A stretch of 64,000 nt of DNA from a bacterium (GTDB lineage Bacteria; Patescibacteria; JAEDAM01; Absconditabacterales; Absconditicoccaceae): NCBI GenBank assembly GCA_017453665.1, contig JAFTEM010000026.1, forward strand, positions 1 to 64,000, written 5' to 3'. Below the pieces are notes generated by a model. It saw only the letters and a program-made list of their open reading frames with translations, did no database searches and was not told the DNA's origin. The translations under genes were made by a program, and so were the position numbers. The stretch's first letter is position 1. Every line of letters starts with the position of its first letter. Shown in pieces: positions 55,397 to 64,000 of this stretch.

Positions 55397-55936
55397 TTAC
55401 TCTTTGCTGTTATAGAATCTCATCACTTGAAGGACAAATCTATCAGCAAGTCTATATCTCTTATCTCGTTCATCAGCACTCATAAATACAATAGATGCTG
55501 ATTCAATCCAATATTCTCTAAAACATTCACTAATATCATTTTTCAATTTATCAATTTCTCATTTTTCCATTCCGTTATAAACAAGCACCAAATCCATTCA
55601 AATCTCTTTTCAAAATTTATTTCATCGATAGTAATCTTTAAGGGTGTCTCATACTCCTTCAAAAAGCGTAGTAAGATGCTGTTTTAACGCTTCAAAGAAA
55701 AGTTCTTTTAGTATAGGTTCAACTCAAGCTTTAATGTGAATTGATCGTCAAATATTCTCCTTATCTATATCAACTACTCCCGCATCATCAAGAGAATCAA
55801 CTTGCTTTTTAATCGCAGGAAAAGTCCATCATAATTCTGTTTCAAGGGCTCTCATAGAGATACCCTGTCTTCTGAAAATAAGGTATTTTAGAATATCGAC
55901 TTTTGTTTTGCTTCCGAAAAGTTTTTCAAGATTCAT
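55397..55936 (-). CDS. Winged-helix DNA-binding protein
   Basis: 179 aa. The N-terminal 75 residues are a winged helix-turn-helix: LFGSKTKVDILKYLIFRRQG, MRALETELGWTFPAIKKQVD (recognition helix), LDDAGVVDIDKENIGRSIHI (wing). The rest is helical, perhaps a dimer or sensor domain (FEALKQHLTTLFEGVGDTL). It could regulate the genes that follow (54644, 54049, 53693). Family level only; target unknown. Confidence 0.7.
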
Positions 55937-56072
55937 TGCGGTTTTGCAAAAGATAGAAGAAAAATATTACTTTTAACAAGTATTTGTTTAACTTTTTTTA
56001 TACAAAAATCAAGTGAAAACTCGTTTTTTTGTTATTATTTTATAGAATTTAATTTTATAAACTACGAAATTT

Positions 56073-56519
56073 TTACTTTGTTAACTTTTTTATGGCTTTT
56101 ACTCTCTGAATTACTTCTTTTTCAGTAAGATATTTACGATTTACTCATCAAGAGCTTCACATACTTCAAATTTCCATATCAGGAATAAGATGAAAATGCA
56201 TATGATCAACAGATTTTCCTCACTTTCATCAAGTAAATCCATCTCTTAGGAGTAATGCTACATCACTATACTTTTTATGAAGAAAAGAATCCCATCTAGC
56301 AACAAGGCTCATTAAATCCTGAACTTCTTCTCGTGAAAGCGAATTAAATAAAACAACATGTCTATTAGGAATAATTAATAGATGGTCTTCAGTATAAGGA
56401 GCACGTGCTCAAATGACATAAAAATATTTAGATTGTTCAACGATAAACTCCTTTGTCATTCAACAAAAAGGACAAAGATTATGCTGGAGGTTATAGGTGA
56501 CAATATCAATATATTTCAT
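56073..56519 (-). CDS. HIT-family protein
   Basis: 148 aa. Cys pair CPFC near the N-terminus, APYTEDHLLIIPNRHVVLF, then GGKSVDHMHFHLIPDMEIG, the HxHxH triad with catalytic His. HIT proteins hydrolyse or transfer nucleotides (AMP-lysine, Ap4A-type). Its Cys motif and tail place it among HinT-like bacterial members. No signal. It lies downstream of cutA in the same direction. Confidence 0.85.
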
Positions 56520-56546
56520 TAGTATATTTTAAGATAACTGAAAATA

Positions 56547-56858
56547 TTATTTGCAAGCTTCATGAATCCATTCTAAATAGTTTCCATCTACTTTTTCAGG
56601 ATTAAGAATAATAAGTTCTGGTATTTTATAAGGATGAAGTTTTTTTATAAAATTAAGAAGTTCTTCTTCTTTTCCTTTAGGATATTTAATCATAATGAAT
56701 TTCTCCTCATCTTTTTTTATCTTTCCTTCCCATAAATAATACGATTTTGCATAATTCAAAATATTAGCACATGCAATTAATTTCTTTTTTAAGAGAGCAG
56801 TGATAAGTGATTTTAATTTTCTTCAATCGTTTGGATAGGTAGTTATGAGAAGTTTCAT
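56547..56858 (-). CDS. cutA: Divalent cation tolerance protein CutA
   Basis: 103 aa, exactly CutA1 size. LITALLKKKLIACANIL, YYLWEGKIKKDEEKFIMIK, FIKKLHPYKIPELIIL and NYLEWIHEACK are the family strands. CutA1 forms a very stable trimer and is tied to copper or other metal tolerance; its function is still debated. Codons start at ATG 56858 (MKLLITTYPND), which extends the frame a standard-code reading would cut at a TGA. Confidence 0.85.
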
Positions 56859-56873
56859 AAATATGGGATTTTG

Positions 56874-58160
56874 TTAAAATTGAGCAATAGCATATTTTTT
56901 ACCTCTTTTAAGAAGCAAGACATTGTTAATAGCATCTGAGCTAGAATATACTTTTCAAAAATCAGAAATTTTTTCTTCATTGACAGAAATAGCATTTTGT
57001 TGAATTAATTTTTTAGCTTCACTATTTGATTCAGCAAGTCCTGCTTGAACAAGAAGTTCAAGAATTCTTACTTCATTTCCTTCTACTTTTACTCCTCAAG
57101 TTTCATGTTCAAGTGCTTGAATATCTTCTTTAGACATAGTTTGTAGTAACTCTAATTTATTTCATTTTCCAAAAAGGAATTCTGAAATATTTTCTGCTTG
57201 AGCTGCTGCTTCTTTTCCAAAAAGAGTTTGAATAACATAGTTAGCAAGTTGTTTTTGACCATATCTTTCTTCAGGATGTTCGTTATGTTTACTGACGATT
57301 TCTTCTATTTGGGGAATCTCAAGAAGAGTAAAAGCTCTGAGATATTTATTAACATCAGCATCTGCGGTGTTGATAAAGTATTGATATACAAAATAAGGAC
57401 TATTTTTTCTTGGATCAAGCCAAATTGCATTTCCTTCTGATTTTCAGAACTTCTTACCAGAAGAATCCATCATAAGAGGAATCGTCATTACATAGATTTC
57501 AGCTTCTCCATCAGTCTTTTTTCTAAGCATTTCTGTTCAAGTTACCATGTTTCACCATTGATCAGATCATCATATTTGAAGTTTTACTCAGTGATTTTCA
57601 TAAAGTTCAAGAAAATCATTCCCTTGTAAAAGCATATAACTAAATTCAGTATAAGTAATTCAACTTTCAGGATTATTTAATCTTTTTTTAATATTATCTT
57701 TAGAAAGCATAGTATTCACAGTAATATATTTTCATACAGTACGATAAAAGTCAAAAACACTGAAATCTTTATAGAAATCATAGTTGTTAACAACTTCGAA
57801 CTTAAAATCTTTTCCTGTAAGTGCTTTTAGATTTTCTAAGATTTGTTTTACTTGAATAGTAATAGCTTCTTGGTTATGCCTTAATTGTTCTAATCCTAAG
57901 AAAGCTCTAGCCTCAGTTCTTCCTGAAGGATCTCAAATCATTCATGTAGCTCAACCAATAAGCATAACAAAAGTATTTCATCTTTTCATAAAATTAACAG
58001 CAGTCATGAAGGTTAGAAAGTGTCAAAGATGAAGTGAATCTGCTGTAGGATCATATCAGCAATAGAACTTTTCTCCCCCTTGTTCATAAATATCAAAAAA
58101 TTTCTCATCAGTCATTTGATAAAGTAAGCCACGGGCTTCAAGTTCTTCTCTGAGTTTCAT
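56874..58160 (-). CDS. tyrS: Tyrosyl-tRNA synthetase
   Basis: 428 aa. HIGH-type motif in CGYDPTADSLHLGHFLTFM, GGATGMIGDPSGR with its Asp and Gly, YTEFSYMLLQGNDFLELY, IGGSDQWGNMVTG, and KFGKSEGN as the KMSKS loop (Phe and Gly where Met and Ser are usual). The C-terminal S4 domain starts near LLVQAGLAESNSEAKKLIQQ. Charges tRNA-Tyr. Its promoter is divergent from that of the 1084-aa gene. Confidence 0.95.
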
Positions 58161-58195
58161 ACCTAGTATTTAAGAAAAATAAAAGACTAATTTGG

Positions 58196-58223
58196 AGTAT
58201 AGTATTTTGGAATTTGAAGTCAA
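58196..58223 (-). promoter_or_regulatory. Candidate promoter of tyrS
   Basis: Read on the minus strand: TTGACT, a 16-base spacer, TATACT, about 36 bases upstream of the tyrS ATG. Confidence 0.5.
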
Positions 58224-58241
58224 AAGAAAAAGGGAGATTTT

Positions 58242-58270
58242 TTGAAAAATTTCAGAAAAAAAGCTATAAT
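58242..58270 (+). promoter_or_regulatory. Promoter of 1084-aa gene
   Basis: TTGAAA, a 17-base spacer, consensus TATAAT. The start codon at 58319 is 49 bases on. Confidence 0.55.
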
Positions 58271-58318
58271 TAGAAAGGATGTTTATTTAAAGAAATGTTG
58301 TATATGGGAGGAAACGCA

Positions 58319-61300
58319 ATGAACGATAGATTTAGAATTTCAAGAAAAGAGCAAATTGTGCCTTCAGAGGAAAAGGACAAATTTACTAATAATGAAAAAA
58401 TATATAATACATTAAACAAATATGGGATAAAACAGAAGGATATTGCTGATATTGAACGTAATTTTTGAGTAAAGTTTTTATGATCTCTTGTTGGATTCAT
58501 AGAAAAAAATAGAAATATAAAACCAAAAGATGTACAATATCTTGTAAACAGTATATTGTATAGAGAATTTGAATATGAAGAGATACCTAAGATAAGAATT
58601 GTAAAAGAACTCTGGGATAAAGAAAATTGGACTAAATTTAAGAGTAAAGTTGAGCGTTTTGAAAATCCAAAAGAAAATAAAGTAATTCCCTCACCTCAAG
58701 ATATATGAGAATTATTTTGATTATTACTTAAAAATAAATCATATCATATTTTTATCGAACAACAGACTCACTCCATATTTGCTCCAATTGAAGAAAAAAT
58801 GAATCTAATTGATGAAGATGGGGGAGTAAAAAGTGATAGAAAACAAAAACTAAAGTTCTTGCGAAGTCAATTAAAAAAATGGGAGAGATTTTGACAAGAT
58901 GAGGCTCGTTCATTTGAATTCTTTCTTAAGAGAATTGAGGGAAATAATGATGAAGCATTAAAATTACTCGATAGAACAAGGTTGAATCAGAGATCAACTT
59001 CGCCTATCCAATTGCTAGAGAAAATACAAATACAACAAAAGGCAATAGAAGGAACTATCGATATGGACGCGTATAGAAGAATGATGTGAATGTTTAAGGA
59101 ACAGATGCTGAAAACAGCTACTGATGATATTGATAATTATTATAACTCCTTTATAGATGGGGAATATGAAAAAATTTATAAAATTGTAGCTAATAATGGT
59201 GGAGATGCTGAAGTAACAAAGAAATTATTAGAAAAAGTAGGCTCTAAAACATTGGAAAAAAAAGGATGACTGAATGGTTTACTTTGATTGGCATGGGAAG
59301 ATAATGAGGCATATAATCTCTTGATTACTGTCATGCCTGATATTGAAAATTTCTTTAATGAGTTTAAAATAAAACAATCATTATTTAAAAACAATTATTA
59401 TAAATTAAGAGAATATGCTATTTGAAAAAGGAATGAACATTCCATTACTTGATACCCTGTATGATTAAAAGTGTTCCAAACTTGGTTGGATAGTCATATG
59501 AGAGACTTATCTATTCTCGAAGATTTATGAGAATCAAAAAAGCAATTCGATGAATTTTATGAAAAAAGAGAATATCAAGAAACAGCAGATAAAGATAAGC
59601 TTACAGAAGATGTTGTTGAGACAATCGCATTCGAAGCATATGGGAAATATTTTGATGTCTCAAAATATATGAGTCCCAATACGTGAAAAGTTATACTAAG
59701 TGAAATGCCAGAATATCTAAAATATTATTCACGTGCAGATATCATTAAATATTTAATCCGTAAATATAAAAAGTCTCAAACGCCAGAGAATCTAAAACTC
59801 TTGGAATATTTTGCAAAAAGAGCCTATCTAGCAGATGATACATACTGAGAACCAGATGGAAAATGGGATAATCGTATCGCCAATTATTTGTATAGTTTGA
59901 AATCAGACCCAAGCTTCAATGCGGGTTCTTACTTGGCAGATATCGAGTTTATATTACAAGGTAAAGCCGTCCCAACCCCATTAAACTGTGCTTATTCTAG
60001 TTTAGAAGATATTCAAAAATGAATCGAAAAAAGTTATCAAACTGTAGCCGAAGAAATCGTTAATTCATGACTTTGGAATTTTGATACAACCTCTCCTTAT
60101 TCTCTATATAAAGTAACCCCACAATATAAAAGAGATATCTCAGAACATTATGTTCCAACAACTTCATGAGAGACAGAGAAATTTAATTTTATATTAACTA
60201 ATTCCGAGAATTGAAAATTAGATAAATCAATCCAATTATTAACGGATAATGAAATAGAAAAAACAATACCAAGGACTCCATATCTAGAAGCAATCAAAAA
60301 ATTCCTAAAAGAACAAGAGTTACCAGAAGAATTGAAAAAAGATCCATTATTAGCAGAAAAAATTCTAGAATCCGAAAATAGTACTTTTGATGATCCGAAT
60401 CTAGAAGCTTTAAGAAAAGCATGGTTTGAACGATGAAATAAAGGAATAATAGCAGAATATAGAGAGAAAATAGCAGAATATAGAGAGAAAATAGCAGCTC
60501 TCATAAAATTACAATCATGAGAAACTGCTTTAGGAGTAAGAGAATGATTACTAGAAGGATATATGAAAGAAAAGTGCTGATTTACAATCGAATATCTTGA
60601 AAGTAAAAATCCAGAAGAATTCCGTTTCCAAGATGTAAATAATAAGTGAATCGTATATAGATTCAAACCGTTAACATGAGAAATTTTCGTTGAAAAGCAA
60701 TGAATCTTTGATAAGTGAAATAAACAAATGATTCTTTCATGAGAGGGCGCAATATCATTAGAATTAGTTGCAGAAGTCCCTCCATACGGAATCTTTTTAA
60801 ACCAAGTAAGTGTATCTGAATCGCTTCCAAAATGAAGATTAGAGAGTTTTGAAGCTTTAAGTAATGAAATAGGTGAAAATATCTCATGAATGATGACCTA
60901 TTCATTCTGAACATTAGAAGCTTCTCAAATCTCAGATAACATTCTTCGGTCTCGCTATAGCTGAAAAATCATCCAAAATACAAAAAAAATCTTATGAGTT
61001 GAAGAAGATATTTCATCAGAAAAAGATCAAAAAATAGAGCAGTCATGAGATGTTGAGCGTTATAATCTCTTGGTTCCAATAATGAATACCATCAATAATT
61101 CATCATGAGAAGATTTAAAAGAAATCAGTGATTTCTTATGAAAAATAGCAACAGCGATAGAACAATGATGAAGTTCTTATCCAGAAAAAAGTGTCTTTTG
61201 TTATTTTGATAAAAGAGATTTATTACAAGGAAAACAAATAAAAAGAGATGAAACTTTAATAGGAATCCTACTTTCTTCTCTAGAAATGGATATCTGATGA

Positions 61301-61573
61301 GACTCTTTAGATTTGAATAGATGATGTAGTCTTACTCCAGAAGAAAGAGTTCTAAACATCGACAAAATAAAATATTTGAATACTATGGAAAACCAAACAG
61401 ATCCTGAAGTCTTAGAATGGTTTGATGGTCTAAAAAACAGACTATCATCATTCCATCAATCAACAGTACAAAAAGATAAAGACGATCTTGCACAAAGAGA
61501 GGCGGAATATATCAAAAGTGAAAACGAAGAGTTGTTAAAACTAGAAGAAGAGATTGATAAACAAATAGTATAA
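58319..61573 (+). CDS. Large uncharacterised cytoplasmic protein
   Basis: 1084 aa, no signal peptide or membrane helix, rich in Lys, Glu and aromatic residues, mostly helical with coiled-coil stretches near the C-terminus (KDDLAQREAEYIKSENEELL). A small duplication, AEYREKI twice, is at about 715-730. Parts near 790-870 look beta-rich (VYRFKPLTGEIFVEKQGIF, LELVAEVPPYGIFL). No known domain recognised. ATG 58319 is chosen since GGGAGG precedes it by 8 bases, a rare clear Shine-Dalgarno here; in-frame ATG 58295 and 58304 are alternatives. It has its own promoter and is 28 bases before AMP phosphorylase. Confidence 0.75.
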
Positions 61574-61601
61574 ACCTTTATATAATATAAAAAACAAAAA
61601 A

Positions 61602-63101
61602 ATGGAAATCTTTAATGCAAAGGTATTAAAAACCGATATTACAAACTGAGAATGATGTATTGCAATCCTAAATCCAGAACAAGCATCTCAATTTTGAATC
61701 TCGGCAAACGACAAAATTTCTATTATCAGAAAAGGAGAAGAATATGTCGTTGATGTAGCGCTTTCTTCATACGTAAAAGCTGGTGAAATCTGAGCAACAG
61801 AAGAACTTCTTAATGCATATCCTATTCAAGAAGGAGATAGAGTACTTATTTCTTTCATGAAACATAATCCTTTATCATTACAAGCAATCAGAAAAAAACT
61901 TCTATGAAAAAAAATTAATAAAGAAGAAATCGATGCTATTGTTGGAGATATCCAAAATAATAAATTATCAGACTTGGCTCTTGCTTATTATACAGCAACA
62001 AGTTTCTTTTATAAAGCAGATTTAGAAGAATTAGTATATACAACAAAAGCTACAGCCTATACAGGAGATATGTATAGATTCCCATGAATGGTAGCAAGTA
62101 AATACTGTATCTGAGGAGTCTCATGAAATGAAACAACAATGATTGTAGTTCCTCTTTTAGCTTCACTTTGAATAACTGTTCCTAAAACATTTTCAAGATC
62201 TATTACCTCTCCTGCAGCTACTTGAGAATGTGTGGAAGTTCTTATGCAAAGCGAATTAAAAAAAGCAGATATTATTAGATTGGTAGAAGAGCTATGATGT
62301 TGTTTGGCTTGGAACTGAAACCTTAATCTTGCACCAGCAAATGATAGAATTATTAAGGTATCAGCTCCAGTATGAATCGAACCATATGCAAGAATGATTT
62401 CCTCAATTATGGCAAAAAACTATGCTATGGGAGTAACGCATTGTTTGATAGATATTCCTGTTTGACCAACAGCGAAGGTGACGAATAAAAACGATGCAAA
62501 AAAAATGGCAAAACGTTTTAAAGCATTATGAAATGCATTAGGAATAAAAACAGAAGCAACAATCACAAAAGCAGAGCAACCAATAGGAAATGGAGTAGGT
62601 GCAGTACTTCAAGTAAGAGAAGTCCTTAGAATAGTTCAACAACATCCACTAAGAGCAAACGACTTAGAAGAAAAAGCTCTAGATTTATCAGCACAACTCC
62701 TAGTGCTTTGTTGAGTATCTAAATTCTATAGAACAGCGTATAAGACAGCAAAAGATCAATTAGAAAGTGGTAAAGTATGGGAGAAACTCCAAGCAATTAT
62801 TAAAGCTCAAAACTGAAATCCTGATATTGGTTCAGAAGATCTAGAACTTTGAGAACATCAATACGAAGTCCTAGCACCAAAAGATTGAAAAATCAAATCA
62901 ATTGATATGAAATATTTGAATATGATAGCAAGAACATTAGGAGCTCCTTCTGATGCAGCTGCTTGAGTAGAACTTTGTAAGAAACTAGGTGATAAGGTCA
63001 AGAAAGGAGAAAAACTTATGGTTTGTTATACAATGTCAGAGCACAAACTTACAATGACAAAAGAGTTCCTTGATGATAGAACTCCGTATGAAATCAAATA
63101 A
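61602..63101 (+). CDS. AMP phosphorylase (thymidine phosphorylase family)
   Basis: 499 aa. The N-terminal 80-residue beta domain (MEIFNAKVLKTDITNGEGCI, GDRVLISFMKHN) is that of archaeal-type AMP phosphorylase rather than DeoA. Then LSDLALAYYTATSFF, MYRFPGMVASKYCIGGVSGN (phosphate/AMP loop), VVPLLASLGITVPKTFSRSI with TSPAATGECVEVL, and the C-terminal barrel-sandwich part (YEVLAPKDGKIKSIDMKYLN). It converts AMP and phosphate to adenine and ribose-1,5-bisphosphate, feeding an isomerase and form II/III RuBisCO. Partner genes are not in the window. It ends at a terminator. Confidence 0.85.
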
Positions 63102-63138
63102 TTCGTATACTTGCAAACAGTTTGAAAATATTTAAGGT

Positions 63139-63165
63139 AGATGGTGTTATATACGCCATCTTTTT
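63139..63165 (+). terminator. Rho-independent terminator after AMP phosphorylase
   Basis: Stem agatggtg/cgccatct (one T-G pair) across a 7-base loop, followed by five T. It ends the 58.3-63.1 kb transcript and lies 16 bases before the next gene. Confidence 0.8.
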
Positions 63166-63180
63166 AGTAAAAAAGAAATT

Positions 63181-64000
63181 ATGAAGTTAAATTTACTTGC
63201 AGTAAGTTATAAAAATATTGGTCCTTTTAAAGACCAACTTCTTTCTTTAGTTTTTGAAAAAGGGAATTATCTAATAAAAGCGCCCATAGGAACAGGAAAA
63301 AGTTTCCTTTTCTTTGATGGTCCTACCTATGCACTTTATAAAACTTCAACAAGGAATATCTTAAATATCCAATCAGAAAAAGGATTCGTTAAATTATTAT
63401 TCCAAGTAAATACAGATACCTATCTTATTATTAGAGAATTAAAACAGTGAAAATTAAGAGACTCAACAAGTTCTCATATTTTTAAATGTGAAATAGATGA
63501 ACCAGACTTCTTTAAAAGGGTAGGAATATGAAATCCTCTAAGATATTGAGTGGATATAGAAAAAATATTAAAAGAAGAAAAAATTCCGCTTGAAGAAATC
63601 GAATTTAAAAATGAAACAGATCTTCAACAGCTTCTTAATTCATTTTTACCACCTCAAGAAGTATTTGTGAGTACAATATTCCTTCTCCAAGACTCAGCAA
63701 ATATTTTTGAAATGCAACCAGCAGAAAGATTAGAGGTTCTTAAAAACGTATTCTGACTATTAGGAATCGATGAAAGTAAAGAACTTGTAAAAGACAAAAG
63801 AAATGAGATAAAATTTCAAATTAAAGCGTATCAAGATACCTCAAATTATGAAGAGAAATTAAAAAACTATTTATCAACAATTATAGAAGGCTACTATACT
63901 TTAGCAGATAATGCACTTTCAAAAGACCTAGTCCAAGATATAAAACAGCAAATAGAAGAACGAGATTGATTTAAAGATAAACTAAGTATCAATAATTTTA
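63181..64000 (+). CDS. SbcC/Rad50-like SMC-family ATPase, 3' partial
   Basis: The gene runs off the window after 273 codons. LLAVSYKNIGPFKDQLLSLV is the first strand of an AAA_23/SbcC head, LIKAPIGTGKSFLFFDGPTY is Walker A, and VFVSTIFLLQDSANIFEMQP with AERLEVLKNVFGLLGI is the Q-loop and lobe region of SbcC/Rad50 (usual QG-x-F). Coiled coil begins at the end (KEIKFQIKAY-type). It would pair with an MRE11/SbcD nuclease in DNA-end processing; none is in the window. Confidence 0.8.

Noticed and set aside
55937..56072. Intergenic region checked for tRNA
   Set aside because: No cloverleaf, T-loop sequence or CCA end could be drawn.
1..64000. UGA as tryptophan (table 4)
   Set aside because: UGA falls at Gly positions of P-loops, lipobox and patatin motifs, never preferentially at Trp; TGG is used for Trp.

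Overview
The window reads coherently only if UGA encodes glycine (NCBI translation table 25). In-frame TGA falls at invariant glycines throughout: Obg and adenylate kinase P-loops, patatin GGGxxG motifs, the lipobox, and the synthetase motifs. No gene ends in TGA; every assigned stop is TAA or TAG. Together with the AT-rich composition, short intergenic gaps and many small or stripped-down genes, this points to the Candidate Phyla Radiation lineage Absconditabacteria (SR1) / Gracilibacteria. The AMP phosphorylase at 61.6-63.1 kb fits SR1 somewhat better. The phylum call is inference from code usage and gene content; there is no rRNA in the window. A standard-code gene finder breaks nearly every gene here, so all coordinates below come from reading through TGA.

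Layout. 0-1.5 kb: 3' part of a surface protein with InlB-type repeats and a Hint (intein-like) domain. 1.5-4.4 kb: pth, a DnaE-type PHP fragment, and a convergent one-ATPase-domain clpB with a probable CIRCE/HrcA operator. 4.4-9.8 kb: HAD hydrolase, methyltransferase, SDR, an SLH-anchored beta-helix protein, an MBL-fold hydrolase. 10-14.4 kb: obg, rlmH, adk, and a minus-strand cluster of two VirB2/TrbC-like pilins plus a TraC N-domain protein. 14.6-20.5 kb: a degenerate phosphoglycerate mutase homologue facing a minus-strand run of cell-envelope genes with ruvX, tsaB and an Fe-S assembly (MIP18) protein. 20.7-29.5 kb: plus-strand run mutS, tmk, ftsW, 5'-nuclease, phosphoesterase, hydrolase, DciA-like. 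29.5-37.9 kb: one giant secreted cysteine-rich gene (2820 aa). 38-42.2 kb: FtsB-like, mutL, a second SLH protein, flavodoxin. 42.4-47.2 kb: envelope proteins, ZIP transporter and a VirD4/TraG-like ATPase carrying an S1 domain. 47.4-64 kb: leuS, two patatins, rsmE, glyS, nucleosidase-like, winged-helix regulator, HIT, cutA, tyrS, a 1084-aa unknown protein, AMP phosphorylase, and the start of an SMC/Rad50-like ATPase.

At about 41.7-42.4 kb the plus strand changes from G/T-rich to A/C-rich, as expected where replication forks meet. A sequence resembling a XerCD dif site lies there (42274-42301), so this part of the window may contain the replication terminus.

How the genes fit together: mutS and endonuclease-type mutL give mismatch repair; pth, rlmH, rsmE, tsaB, leuS, glyS and tyrS serve translation, with glyS the enzyme that would have to charge a UGA-reading tRNA-Gly; ftsW and an FtsB-like protein serve septation. 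Three SLH or SLH-like proteins (one giant), the Hint-domain protein, pilin-like proteins and T4SS-type ATPase components suggest a cell that invests heavily in its surface and in contact with other cells, as expected of an episymbiont or predator. Spacers of 16-17 bp between -35 and -10 boxes recur at candidate promoters. No tRNA, rRNA, CRISPR array or insertion sequence was seen, and no gene-free stretch exceeds about 215 bases.
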